NCBI RefSeq assembly: GCF_013376005.1
Contig: NZ_JABMJK010000001.1
Span: 496,001 to 560,000, forward strand
Reading direction: 5' to 3'
DNA length: 64,000 bases
DNA from: Duganella sp. SG902
Lineage (GTDB): Bacteria > Pseudomonadota > Gammaproteobacteria > Burkholderiales > Burkholderiaceae_D
The notes beneath the pieces are model-generated. The model was not told where the DNA came from and did not search any database. It saw nothing but the letters and a program-made list of their open reading frames with translations. The position numbers and the translations under genes are program-made. Within the stretch, counting starts at the first letter, position 1, and each line of letters starts with the position of its first letter. Below are positions 18,813 to 27,216 of this stretch, piece after piece.

Positions 18813-20723
18813 TCAAGGGGACGCGAACCGCAGGCGCGGGTTCAGGTGCCAGTCCAGCGAACCGGTGGCATCGGCAAACAACAACTCGCCGCCGCTTGGC
18901 GTGCCGCGCAGGCGCGCCTTGAGCTCCTTGGGCTGCAGCGCGCGCAAGGCCGTGGTATCGGCGGCAAACGGCATGGTGCGCACCATGGTCTCGCCACTGA
19001 CCATGTGCAGGCCGCAGCGGGCGATGCCGGCCGCCTCCACCTTCTGCTCGATCACGCGCAGCAGCCGGTCGTTCAGCAGTTTGTGCTGCGTCTGTCCGGC
19101 CTGCAGATCCTGCTGCGACTTCTGCAGCGCCTTCACCTCGTCCGCCACCGCGCCGGCGATCTTTTTCAGATGCTGTCCCTGCTCAGGCGTCAGCACTAGT
19201 TCCTGGGTGCGCAGCTTGGCCGCCAGCGCCAGGTAGCGCCGCACGTCCGGCAGCGCGGACAGGCGATCGATCTCCCGCTGGCTGGCCTCATTTGCCTGGG
19301 CAAACGCGGCCACACGCTGCTCCAGCTCAGCGATCTCCTGGTCGAACTGGGTCACGTCCTTCACCAGCACGTAGATCACCATCTCGGTGCGGCGGCGCGG
19401 GCCGGCGTTCTCCATTTCCACGTTGCGACCGGCCACCGCGCAGCCCTCGGCCACCTCGATGAAGACCTCGTCGCCGATGATTTCGCAGTTGGAGGCCTCC
19501 TCCACTTTCACCTTGCCGCCGGAGATGACACAGTTCTCCGCGCGCGCGATGGTGATGGCGCCATTGGCCGCGTAGATCACCGAATTGGACGCCACGCCGG
19601 CGATGTTGATGTTCCCGGCCGCGTTATGCACGCTGCCGCTCACCAGATTCTTGTCCAGCACCACGGTGCCGCCGCGCGAGTTGATATTCCCATAGACGTT
19701 GCCGTGCACCGTGATGTCGCTGCCGGTGACTTCGCGCTGCTCCTGCACGTCGCCATATTCCTCGTAGGCGCCGGCCAGCTGCAGGTTGCCGGTGGTGCGC
19801 CCGCTCACGCCTTCCAGGCTGACGATTTTATCGGTGATGGAAATGCGGTTGGACTTGGCGTCCACACTCAGGAAGCCCTCGCGCGTGGAGACCAGGTACT
19901 CGCCGTCCTCGAACATTTTGGCCTCGGTGCCTTCGCCGGCCAGAAAACGCAGGGTCAGATCCTTGGGCGGCTCCGGATCGGTCTTGCGGCCGGCCAGGTC
20001 GAAGCCCGGCAGGCCGGGCACCGGCGACAGCTTTTTCAGCAGCCGCATATGGGCCTTGATTTGCGGGAAGCGGTTCTGGAAGCTCTGCAGGTCGATGCGG
20101 CCATCGGCGCGCGCCTTGGGCGCATCGCTGCGATGCAGGTCGGAGGACACTTCCACCACGGTGGCGTCCTGCCCCTTCTCGGGCTCCAGGTCGGTGGCGA
20201 AGGTGATGCGGTCAGGCTTGGTCGACGCCATGGCCGCCTTCACGGCCGCCACGTCGATGCCAAAGCGTATGCCCTTGTTCCACATGTCGGCGATGAATTC
20301 GTCGATATCGAGGTACACCGGACGCTCGGGGATCACGGTGCCGTCGGGCAGCGTCATCTCCTCCTGGTACAGCTGCTGGAAGTAATACTCGGCATAGGAA
20401 AGGCTGACCTTGGGCGCCTTGTACAGCGCCAGCCGGTTGCCGTCGAACAGGCGCACATCGTCGGCCACGCGCAAGGCCTGCAGCGCGCCCAGGTCCGGCC
20501 CCACGCCATACAGCGCGTTGATCAACGCCGGATAATCGAGGCCGGTGAAATACCAGCCCGACTGGAACACGTGCGTCACCGCCGCCACCAGCGATGGCTT
20601 GCTCATGCTCAGATCGATGTAAATGCCGTCCGCTTGCTTACCCAAACCTATAGGCAAGCCGGGACCCGGAGCTTCTGGCTCCCGGTCGGCGGCTAGCGCT
20701 GCGGATGCAACGTCTTGAACCAC
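18813..20723 (-). CDS. FapA family (DUF342) protein, first copy
   Basis: The 636-residue protein has the same layout as its downstream paralogue: an N-terminal variable part, the FapA domain with IDEFIADMWNKGIRFGID (about residues 139-156), a beta-helical repeat region (GSDITVHGNVYGNI, SRGGTVVLDKNLVSG) and a coiled coil. The matching segments are clearly homologous but well diverged, so the duplication is old. A 28-base palindrome at 20762-20789 lies just upstream of its start and is a plausible control site. The role is not known beyond the family link to polar organisation and flagella. Confidence 0.82.
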   Translation of the reverse strand: MVQDVASAALAADREPEAPGPGLPIGLGKQADGIYIDLSMSKPSLVAAVTHVFQSGWYFTGLDYPALINALYGVGPDLGALQALRVADDVRLFDGNRLALYKAPKVSLSYAEYYFQQLYQEEMTLPDGTVIPERPVYLDIDEFIADMWNKGIRFGIDVAAVKAAMASTKPDRITFATDLEPEKGQDATVVEVSSDLHRSDAPKARADGRIDLQSFQNRFPQIKAHMRLLKKLSPVPGLPGFDLAGRKTDPEPPKDLTLRFLAGEGTEAKMFEDGEYLVSTREGFLSVDAKSNRISITDKIVSLEGVSGRTTGNLQLAGAYEEYGDVQEQREVTGSDITVHGNVYGNINSRGGTVVLDKNLVSGSVHNAAGNINIAGVASNSVIYAANGAITIARAENCVISGGKVKVEEASNCEIIGDEVFIEVAEGCAVAGRNVEMENAGPRRRTEMVIYVLVKDVTQFDQEIAELEQRVAAFAQANEASQREIDRLSALPDVRRYLALAAKLRTQELVLTPEQGQHLKKIAGAVADEVKALQKSQQDLQAGQTQHKLLNDRLLRVIEQKVEAAGIARCGLHMVSGETMVRTMPFAADTTALRALQPKELKARLRGTPSGGELLFADATGSLDWHLNPRLRFASP

Positions 20724-20761
20724 GGTCTTCCTCCAAACGGCACGCTCGGGCCGAAAGGCGT

Positions 20762-20789
20762 TGCGTGTAATAAATTAATATTACACGCA
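20762..20789. promoter_or_regulatory. 28-base AT-rich palindrome upstream of the FapA pair
   Basis: Perfect 11-base arms (TGCGTGTAATA and TATTACACGCA) enclose the loop AATTAA. The site is 39 bases upstream of the first FapA gene, where an operator would be expected. The GTAAT/ATTAC half-site form is typical of a dimeric regulator, but I cannot name which. The remaining 119 bases up to the next gene are AT-rich and show no coding sequence. Confidence 0.55.
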
Positions 20790-20908
20790 GACCATGCAAA
20801 AGAAAGGATTTTTGATGTCGAAGACTGCACAGCTGTGAATTTATTGATACAAATCAATAATATTCAGCTAATAATCATGCAGTTTTACCAGCTTTAATTG
20901 GCTGGCAA

Positions 20909-21289
20909 TTAACGCCGCGGCGGGTTGGCGTACAGGTCCTGCCCCACTTCGTTGATCTGGCGGCGCAGGTCGCGGCGTTCGTCCGGCGTCATGCGGCCGA
21001 CACGGCGATTGAGTTCCGCGTTGCGGCTGGCCTCCTGCATGGCGCGGCGCTGTTCCTCGGCGCGCGCCTCGTAGCTGCGCGGATCGAGCTGGCGGCTGTC
21101 GTAACGCTGTTCGTTGCGCTGGTTCTGTTGATGTTGCGACGGCTCGCGGCGTTGCGGACTATCGCCGCCATCGGCTTGCGCCACGCCGGCGCCCAACGCG
21201 CCGCAGCATACCAACGCGGAAGCCAAGACCGATCGAACGCAAAAAGATGCGCTAGCTGCCGCGAATATTTTTTTGTGATCGATGAACAT
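20909..21289 (-). CDS. small secreted charged protein, function unknown
   Basis: The start at 21289, preceded by an AGGGAA ribosome binding site, gives 126 residues. An N-terminal signal peptide is visible (basic MFIDHKK start, hydrophobic stretch, cleavage near GVAQA-DG). The mature part is polar, rich in Arg, Gln and Glu, and ends in a conserved-looking segment RRVGRMTPDERRDLRRQINEV, which resembles small DUF-type periplasmic proteins of Burkholderiales. It stands divergent to ompR. No function can be assigned. Confidence 0.7.
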   Translation of the reverse strand: MFIDHKKIFAAASASFCVRSVLASALVCCGALGAGVAQADGGDSPQRREPSQHQQNQRNEQRYDSRQLDPRSYEARAEEQRRAMQEASRNAELNRRVGRMTPDERRDLRRQINEVGQDLYANPPRR

Positions 21290-21462
21290 GGCGTTCCCTA
21301 AAAAGCTGAATCTATGCCCGCAGTGTATGATGCTTTGACCAAGGGGGTAAGGCGTTTTGGGTAAAGTTTGTAATAATTTGTAATGGGTCGTCCCGCACGC
21401 GTTTTCGCAGGACGAATATGACGTTACCATAGCAACATGAATAAGACAAATCTGGCAGCCAA

Positions 21463-22230
21463 ATGACTAGCACAACGACTGAATCCGGCAACAACGCCGC
21501 CAACGCGCAAGGCCACGCGGCCAAGATCATGGTGGTCGACGACGACGTTCGGCTGCGCGACCTGCTGCGCCGCTACCTGACCGAGCAAGGCTTCAACGTC
21601 TTCACCGCCGAAAGCGCCACCGCCATGAACAAGCTGTGGCTGCGCGAGCGCTACGACCTGCTGGTGCTGGACTTGATGCTGCCTGGCGAAGACGGCCTGT
21701 CGATCTGCCGCCGCCTGCGCGGCGCCGGCGACCAGACCCCGATCATCATGCTGACCGCCAAAGGCGAGGACGTGGACCGCATCGTCGGCCTGGAGATGGG
21801 CGCCGACGACTACCTGCCCAAGCCATTCAACCCGCGCGAGCTGGTAGCCCGCATCGGCGCCGTGCTGCGCCGCCGCGGCCCGGACGAAATCCCGGGCGCG
21901 CCGTCGGAAACCCCGCAAACCTTTGAATTCGGCCAGTTCGTGCTGGATCTGGGCACCCGCACGCTGAAGAAAAACGGCGAGACCGTGCCGCTGACCACCG
22001 GCGAATTCTCGGTGCTGAAGGTGTTCGCGCGCCACGCGCGCCAGCCGCTCTCGCGTGAAAAGCTGATGGAACTGGCGCGCGGCCGCGAGTACGAGGTCTT
22101 CGACCGCAGCCTGGACGTGCAGATCTCGCGCCTGCGCAAGCTGATCGAACCGGATCCATCGAGCCCGCTGTACATCCAGACCGTGTGGGGCCTGGGCTAC
22201 GTGTTTATTCCGGAGGGGCAGCCGCGCTAA
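21463..22230 (+). CDS. ompR: two-component response regulator OmpR
   Basis: The 255-residue protein has a receiver domain with the acidic pocket VVDDD (24-28) and phospho-acceptor D70 in LVLDLMLPGEDG, T-K switch residues (MLTAKGEDVD, YLPKPFNPRE) and a C-terminal winged-helix DNA-binding domain ending in VWGLGYVFIP. These match OmpR closely. It is followed 15 bases later by envZ. The pair usually senses osmolarity or acid and sets porin expression; targets in this organism are unknown. An N-terminal extension of about 20 polar residues precedes the receiver domain. Confidence 0.92.
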   Translation: MTSTTTESGNNAANAQGHAAKIMVVDDDVRLRDLLRRYLTEQGFNVFTAESATAMNKLWLRERYDLLVLDLMLPGEDGLSICRRLRGAGDQTPIIMLTAKGEDVDRIVGLEMGADDYLPKPFNPRELVARIGAVLRRRGPDEIPGAPSETPQTFEFGQFVLDLGTRTLKKNGETVPLTTGEFSVLKVFARHARQPLSREKLMELARGREYEVFDRSLDVQISRLRKLIEPDPSSPLYIQTVWGLGYVFIPEGQPR

Positions 22231-22245
22231 GCTGCGCGAACACGT

Positions 22246-23595
22246 ATGAAGTTTTCCCTCCGCCTGGCCAGCCTGAAAAGCGGCCTATTCTGGCGCACCT
22301 TCTTCCTGCTGGGCGCCCTCACCACCACCAGCATGACGGCGTGGGTCGGCATGATCAGCGTGGTGCAGCACGAGCCGCAGGTGCAGCAGATATCGTCGCA
22401 GGTGATCTCGGTGGTCACCATCACCCACGCCGCCCTCACCCACTCGGCGCCGGAACTGCGGCGCGAGCTGCTGTTCGAGCTGGTGTCGAACGAAGGCATC
22501 CGCGTATTCCCGCTGGAGGAAGACGACAAGGTCGAACCGCCGGCCAGCAACGCGCTGATGCCGGACATCGAAAAGCTGGTCAAGGCCAAGCTGGGGGCGG
22601 ACACGCGCTTCTCGTCCAAGGTGAACGGCGTGGCCGGCTTCTGGGTCAGCTTCAACATCGACGACGACCAGTACTGGCTGATGCTGGAGCGCGAGCGCAT
22701 ACGGGGCCTGACCGGCATCCAGTGGCTGGGCTGGGCCAGCGTGGTATCGGTGGTGTCGCTGGTGGGCGCGGCCTTCATCTCCAGCCTGATCAACCTGCCG
22801 CTGCGGCGCCTGACGCAGGCCACGCGCGATTTCGCGCAGGGCAAACGCCCGGCACCGTTGCCGGAAAAAGGCCCGCTCGAAATCATGGAGGCCAACCGCA
22901 GCTTCAACCAGATGGTCGACGATCTTCAACAAGTTGAATCCGACCGCGCGGTGATCCTGGCCGGCATCTCGCACGACCTGCGCACCCCGCTGGCGCGCAT
23001 GCAGCTCGAGCTGGAGATGGCCAACCTGTCGCCGGAGGCGCGCGAGGGCATGCAGTCCGACATTGGCCAGATGGACGCCATCATCGGCCAGTTCCTCGAC
23101 TACGCCAAGCCGACCGAAGCTTCCAGCTTCATCAACGTCGACATCAGCGAGCTGCTGGCCGACACCGCGCATGAAGTCTCGCGCCTGCCGGATGTGCGCA
23201 TCAACACCGACATCGCGCCGGGCGCCCACGCCATGGGCAACGCCACCGACATCAAGCGCGTCATCAATAACCTGATCGAGAACGCGCGCCGCTACGGCAA
23301 GACGCCGGGCGAGGAATACACCGAGATCGACATCAAGTGCAGCGTGAAAGGCATGCACACCTCCAAGCGCGTGACCATCGAGGTGCAGGACCATGGCGCC
23401 GGGGTGCCGGCCGACCAGATCGAGCAGCTGCTCAAGCCATTCACCCGGCTGGACACCGCGCGCGGCCAAGCCAATGGCGCCGGGCTGGGACTGGCCATCG
23501 TCGAACGCGTGATGAGCCGCCACAACGCCGAGCTGCACGTGCGCAATCGCGATGGCGGCGGGCTGCAAATCCAGATCGTGATGAAGGCGCTGTGA
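22246..23595 (+). CDS. envZ: osmosensor histidine kinase EnvZ
   Basis: The 449-residue inner-membrane kinase has a first membrane helix (about 16-40), a periplasmic sensor region (about 41-155), a second helix (about 158-183), a HAMP linker, a dimerisation helix with the phospho-acceptor H243 in SHDLRTPLAR, and an ATPase domain with N box NLIENARRYG, G1 DHGAGVP and G2 GAGLGLAIVER. It is coupled to ompR, its cognate regulator. Its stop overlaps the next gene's ATG by one base (TGATG), pointing to translational coupling. Confidence 0.92.
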   Translation: MKFSLRLASLKSGLFWRTFFLLGALTTTSMTAWVGMISVVQHEPQVQQISSQVISVVTITHAALTHSAPELRRELLFELVSNEGIRVFPLEEDDKVEPPASNALMPDIEKLVKAKLGADTRFSSKVNGVAGFWVSFNIDDDQYWLMLERERIRGLTGIQWLGWASVVSVVSLVGAAFISSLINLPLRRLTQATRDFAQGKRPAPLPEKGPLEIMEANRSFNQMVDDLQQVESDRAVILAGISHDLRTPLARMQLELEMANLSPEAREGMQSDIGQMDAIIGQFLDYAKPTEASSFINVDISELLADTAHEVSRLPDVRINTDIAPGAHAMGNATDIKRVINNLIENARRYGKTPGEEYTEIDIKCSVKGMHTSKRVTIEVQDHGAGVPADQIEQLLKPFTRLDTARGQANGAGLGLAIVERVMSRHNAELHVRNRDGGGLQIQIVMKAL

Positions 23596-24272
23596 TGCGG
23601 CGCCTGCTGTTATGCGCGGCGCTGCTGGGCGGCGCGGCCAACGCTGCGCCAGCGGTGCAAACGCGCGAGCCCACCGCCGAGGAACGCGGCTCCTTCGACG
23701 CATACTACCGCGAGCAGGTGCCGGCGCGGATCGGCGGCGGGCCTTCGCTGTTCGCCCCCGTGTTCGACATCCAACGCCGTCGCGGCGAGGCGTGGCGGGT
23801 GATCGCGCGGGTCGACTCCTCGCCGCGCCACCACACGCCGGAACTGTGCCGCCAGGTGCGCACCAGCTACATCTACGACGCCAAGGCGCCCAAGGGCCAG
23901 CGCTGGACGCCGTCCGCCGCCGCGCCGGAATGGTACGTCTGGCTGGCCACGCCCAAGGTAATCTGCACGGCCGCGCGGTACACGGTGCGGATGGCCCCGG
24001 CCGTCTCCGGCGACGACGTGGCCGCGCTGCTGCGCCAGCACCGCGCCTTGCTGGAGCGGGCGCGCCTGCTCTTCGCCGGCAATTCGAGCTGCGCGCGCCA
24101 GCGGGCGCTGACCTTCCGCCTGAGCGCCATCGAGCCGGCGCCGCCGGCCAACGGCGCGCCGCAAATGGTGGGCATGGTGTTCGAAAGCGACCGCGACACG
24201 CGCGTGCGCGTGGCGGTGCGCAAGAGCCGCGGCGAGTACGCGGCGTGGAACGTCAACTGCGCTGCTGATTGA
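23595..24272 (+). CDS. secreted protein of unknown function after envZ
   Basis: The 225-residue protein begins with a clear signal peptide (MRRLLLCAALLGGAANA) and is therefore periplasmic or secreted. Cysteines occur in pairs along the mature chain (ELCRQ, VICTAA, SSCARQ, NVNCAAD), which suggests disulfides. I do not recognise a family. The start codon overlaps the envZ stop by one base, so it is made with the two-component system and could modulate it (inference). The last 20 bases overlap the convergent Imm26-like gene. Confidence 0.7.
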   Translation: MRRLLLCAALLGGAANAAPAVQTREPTAEERGSFDAYYREQVPARIGGGPSLFAPVFDIQRRRGEAWRVIARVDSSPRHHTPELCRQVRTSYIYDAKAPKGQRWTPSAAAPEWYVWLATPKVICTAARYTVRMAPAVSGDDVAALLRQHRALLERARLLFAGNSSCARQRALTFRLSAIEPAPPANGAPQMVGMVFESDRDTRVRVAVRKSRGEYAAWNVNCAAD

Positions 24273-24744
24273 TGGGATGATCGGGCGCCTCCAGCAGCTT
24301 GGTCAGCAAAAGCTCGGTGGAGCCGTAGCCGTACAGCGAATCGGCCTCCAGCCCTTGTGTATCGTAGGGTACGGACTCCTCGCGCTCCGAACGGCTGGGG
24401 TCGGCGTCGGAATAGGTCACGCGCCAGGCGCGCTTGAGCGCGTCGGCGCGGCGCAGGAATTGCGGCACCGGCCACATGGCTGGATCCCAATGATCGATCT
24501 CGCCCAGCACGCGCCAATGGCCGCTGGCCAGCGCCATGTCGCCGCAGCGCAGCACCTTGACGGCGTCCTGCGGGCGCAGCGTGTTCAGCTCCTCCACCGA
24601 GGGCAGGCGCGGCAGCTTGGGACCGAACAGATACGCGAGCATGATTTTGCTCCCCGGCGACAGGCGGGCCACCAGGCCCCAGCCATAGCCGCCATCCAGC
24701 AAAGGCACGGCAAACCAGCTCCCCTCTTGATACGACTGCTTCAT
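24253..24744 (-). CDS. Imm26-like immunity family protein
   Basis: The 163-residue soluble protein resembles the Imm26 immunity family: an N-terminal EGSWFAVPLLDGGYGWGLVA segment, followed by LAYLFGPKLPRLPS, an LRCGDMAL region and a WPVPQFLRR motif. Imm26 proteins are usually found beside polymorphic or contact-dependent toxins and are thought to protect the producer. No toxin gene is adjacent, so this is an orphan immunity gene, as is common in non-producer strains. It has a good AAAGGGG ribosome binding site. The identification is by pattern only. Confidence 0.65.
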   Translation of the reverse strand: MKQSYQEGSWFAVPLLDGGYGWGLVARLSPGSKIMLAYLFGPKLPRLPSVEELNTLRPQDAVKVLRCGDMALASGHWRVLGEIDHWDPAMWPVPQFLRRADALKRAWRVTYSDADPSRSEREESVPYDTQGLEADSLYGYGSTELLLTKLLEAPDHPINQQRS

Positions 24745-24814
24745 TCAACCCCTTTCATAAGCGTCCGGCGACGCAAGTCCGAAGTGTAGCGACGCCGTAC
24801 AAAACACGGCGCAC

Positions 24815-24912
24815 AACTCCGGGGTCAGGTCCTCCATTTCTACACGAGCTCTGCTGTAGCCGGCCGGCTACAGCAGAGCTCGTGTAGAAATGGAGGACCT
24901 GACCCCGGAGTT
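24815..24912. repeat. perfect 98-bp palindrome with GGGGTCAG-type ends
   Basis: Bases 24815-24863 and 24864-24912 are exact reverse complements over 49 bases with no loop. The ends read AACTCCGGGGTCAGG and the centre TAGCCGGCCGGCTA. The last 20 bases (through 24913) recur at 60177-60196, and the GGGGTCAG core recurs at 48427-48527. It looks like a small non-coding mobile element (MITE or REP type). It lies five bases upstream of an extended -10 element and 18 bases upstream of the TPP riboswitch. Confidence 0.95.
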
Positions 24913-24917
24913 AACTG

Positions 24918-24926
24918 TGTTACACT
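24918..24926 (+). promoter_or_regulatory. extended -10 element for the TPP-controlled receptor gene
   Basis: TGTTACACT is an extended -10 (TGn plus TACACT at 24921-24926). Transcription from about 24933 would start at the base of the riboswitch. The matching -35 region would fall inside the palindrome. Confidence 0.4.
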
Positions 24927-24930
24927 CACG

Positions 24931-25010
24931 CCTTCGCTAGGGGTCCTGGAACGCTGTGTCCGGGTGAGAGATACCCTTCGTACCTGATCTGGATAATGCC
25001 AGCGAAGGAA
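24931..25010 (+). ncRNA. TPP riboswitch (THI element)
   Basis: The conserved core is visible: GGGGTCCTGGAA, then GTGAGAGATACCC, then CGTACCTGATCTGGATAATG. Helix P1 pairs CCTTCGCT (24931-24938) with AGCGAAGG (25001-25008). The aptamer binds thiamine pyrophosphate and normally shuts off thiamine synthesis or uptake genes. It precedes a TonB-dependent receptor by 75 bases. Downstream, GCTCTCT (25042-25048) can pair with AGAGAGC (25073-25079), covering the Shine-Dalgarno region of the receptor; this suggests control of translation (inference). Confidence 0.95.
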
Positions 25011-25083
25011 AGCGCAAATGTGGTTCTCCCCTCCTTTGATGGCTCTCTTCGCCGGCTCCCAGCCGAACACGTAGAGAGCAGAT

Positions 25084-27216
25084 ATGTCCACACCAAACTT
25101 TGCAGTGTCCGCCATCGCATTGGCGGTTTTACAGATGACGTCCGGCGCCGCCCGCGCGGCAGAGGCCGACCAGGCCATGCAGGAAGTCGTCGTCACGGCC
25201 GCCAAGACCCGCGCTGCCTCGGCTTCCGTCGCCGGTTTCTCCAACGCGCCGCTGCTGGAAACCCCGGCCTCGGTCAGCGTGCTGACAGCCCAGCAGATGC
25301 TGGACCTGCAAATCCGCTCGACCACCGACGCCGCCAAATTCGACGCCAGCCTGAGCGACTCCTACAACGCGGTCGGCTATGCCGAGCAGTTCTCGATCCG
25401 CGGCTTCAAGCTCGATAACGCCTCGAGCTACCGCAAGGACGGCATGGCGATTCCCGGCGACACCCAGATCCCGCTCGAGAACAAGGAACGCCTCGAGGTG
25501 CTGAAAGGCCTGTCCGGTCTGCAGGCCGGCGTGTCCGCGCCGGGCGGCATCGTCAACTACGTCACCAAGCGCCCGACCGACACGCCGCTGCGCACCGTGG
25601 TGCTGGAAACCCGCGAACGCGGCACGCTGTACGGCGCCCTGGATCTGGGCGGTCGCTTCGACAACAGCGATTTCGGCTACCGCATCAACGCCGCCGCCGA
25701 GCGCCTGCGCTCCTACGTCAAGGGCGCGGACGGCAACCGCAAGTTCATCTCGGGCGCTTTCGACTGGCGCATCTCGCCACAGGCGCTGCTGCAGGTCGAC
25801 GCCGACTATCAGCGCAAGTCGCAGATCACCGCGCCCGGCTATCAACTGCTGAACAATGTCAGCCTGCCGAAGGTCGATCCGGACGTGCTGCTGAACGACC
25901 AGCCGTGGAGCCGTCCGGTGGAAACCACCAGCGCCAACGTCGGCGTGCGCTTCGAGTACATCCTCTCGCCGGAGTGGACCGCGACCCTGAGCGCCAACCA
26001 GCACCAGTTCAAGCGCGACGACTACACCGCCTTCCCTTACGGCTGCACCGCGCAGGAACTGTATCCGGGCTACTGCGGCAATGGCGATTACGATGTCTAC
26101 AATTACATCAGCAAGGGTGAGAAGAAGTCGCCGCTGACCGCGCAGGCGCTGCTGCAAGGCAGCTACACGGCGGCCGGCATCAAGCACGAAGTCACCGCCG
26201 GCGCGTCGTTCTTCAAGAACAGCGAGAAATGGGGCGACTACCTGTACGACTGGTCGGGCGTCAGCAACATCTACCATCCGGTGGTGGTGCCGCCCGCGCC
26301 GGGCGACAGCGGTCCGGTCTCCGAGCGCCGCCGCGACAATGAGCGGGCGCTGTTCGCGCAGGACATCATGAGTCTGAACGCGCAGCTCAAGCTGCATGCC
26401 GGCGCGCGCTACGTGCAGGTCAAGCGCGACGAGTACGTAGGCAAGGACGATAACGGCGTGGTGCTGCCTTACGCGCACACCGACATCGGCTTCTGGCTGC
26501 CGAACGTGGCGCTGGTCTACAACGTGCGCTCCAACGTGGCGACTTACGCCTCCTGGTCGCAAGGCCTGGAGCATGGCGGCGTGGCGCCGATCGGCACCGA
26601 GAACCAGCGCCGCGCGCTGGAGCCGGGCAAATCGAAACAAGTGGAAGTGGGCGTGAAGGCGGACATCCGTCCAGACCTGAGCGCGAGCGTGGCGCTGTTC
26701 CAGATCCGCAAAGGCCTGGAGTACACCGACGCCAACAAGTTCTACGTGCGTAATGGCCTGGCCCAGAATCGCGGCCTGGAAGTGGCGCTGAACGGCCGCA
26801 TCTCAAGCGACCTGACGGTGGGCGTATCGGCCACCGCGCTCAACACCCAGCAGCGCGACACCGGCTCGGCGGAGCTGGATGGCAAGCGCGTGACCGACGT
26901 CGCCGCGTTCAAGTCCTCGGTCTATGCGGATTACGCCCTGCCGCAAGTGGCGGGCCTGAAGGTTGGCGCCAACTGGCAATACTCGGGCAAGAAGGCCTTC
27001 GACGCGGCCAACACCGTGTTCGTGCCGGGCTATCACGTGGTGAACCTGAGCGCCTCGTATGCCACCCGCATCGGCAGTGTCGGCACGACCTTCCGTGCCG
27101 GTATCGACAACGCGTTCGACAAGTTCTACTGGCGCGATGTCACGCCGGATCTGGGCGGCTACCTGATGCCGGGTGCTTCGCGCACCTTCCGCGTATCGGC
27201 GCAGTTCGATCTCTAA
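25084..27216 (+). CDS. TonB-dependent outer-membrane receptor, probably for thiamine or a thiamine precursor
   Basis: The 710-residue protein has a signal peptide (cleavage near ARAAEA), a TonB-box-like EVVVTAAKTR segment, a plug domain (about 45-165, with SIRGFKLDNASSYRKDG and LKGLSGLQAGVSAPGGIVNYVTK in parts) and a 22-strand barrel ending in an aromatic-containing FRVSAQFDL. The plug resembles siderophore receptors, but the TPP riboswitch in its leader points to thiamine compounds as cargo. TPP-controlled TonB receptors are known in proteobacteria and Bacteroidetes. The convergent kinase and PnuC-like permease would complete uptake and trapping. Confidence 0.88.
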   Translation: MSTPNFAVSAIALAVLQMTSGAARAAEADQAMQEVVVTAAKTRAASASVAGFSNAPLLETPASVSVLTAQQMLDLQIRSTTDAAKFDASLSDSYNAVGYAEQFSIRGFKLDNASSYRKDGMAIPGDTQIPLENKERLEVLKGLSGLQAGVSAPGGIVNYVTKRPTDTPLRTVVLETRERGTLYGALDLGGRFDNSDFGYRINAAAERLRSYVKGADGNRKFISGAFDWRISPQALLQVDADYQRKSQITAPGYQLLNNVSLPKVDPDVLLNDQPWSRPVETTSANVGVRFEYILSPEWTATLSANQHQFKRDDYTAFPYGCTAQELYPGYCGNGDYDVYNYISKGEKKSPLTAQALLQGSYTAAGIKHEVTAGASFFKNSEKWGDYLYDWSGVSNIYHPVVVPPAPGDSGPVSERRRDNERALFAQDIMSLNAQLKLHAGARYVQVKRDEYVGKDDNGVVLPYAHTDIGFWLPNVALVYNVRSNVATYASWSQGLEHGGVAPIGTENQRRALEPGKSKQVEVGVKADIRPDLSASVALFQIRKGLEYTDANKFYVRNGLAQNRGLEVALNGRISSDLTVGVSATALNTQQRDTGSAELDGKRVTDVAAFKSSVYADYALPQVAGLKVGANWQYSGKKAFDAANTVFVPGYHVVNLSASYATRIGSVGTTFRAGIDNAFDKFYWRDVTPDLGGYLMPGASRTFRVSAQFDL

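Noticed and set aside
24815..24912. The 98-bp palindrome as an intrinsic terminator of the Imm26-like or receptor gene.
   Set aside because: No T-run follows on either strand, and it lies upstream of both neighbouring genes rather than after one.
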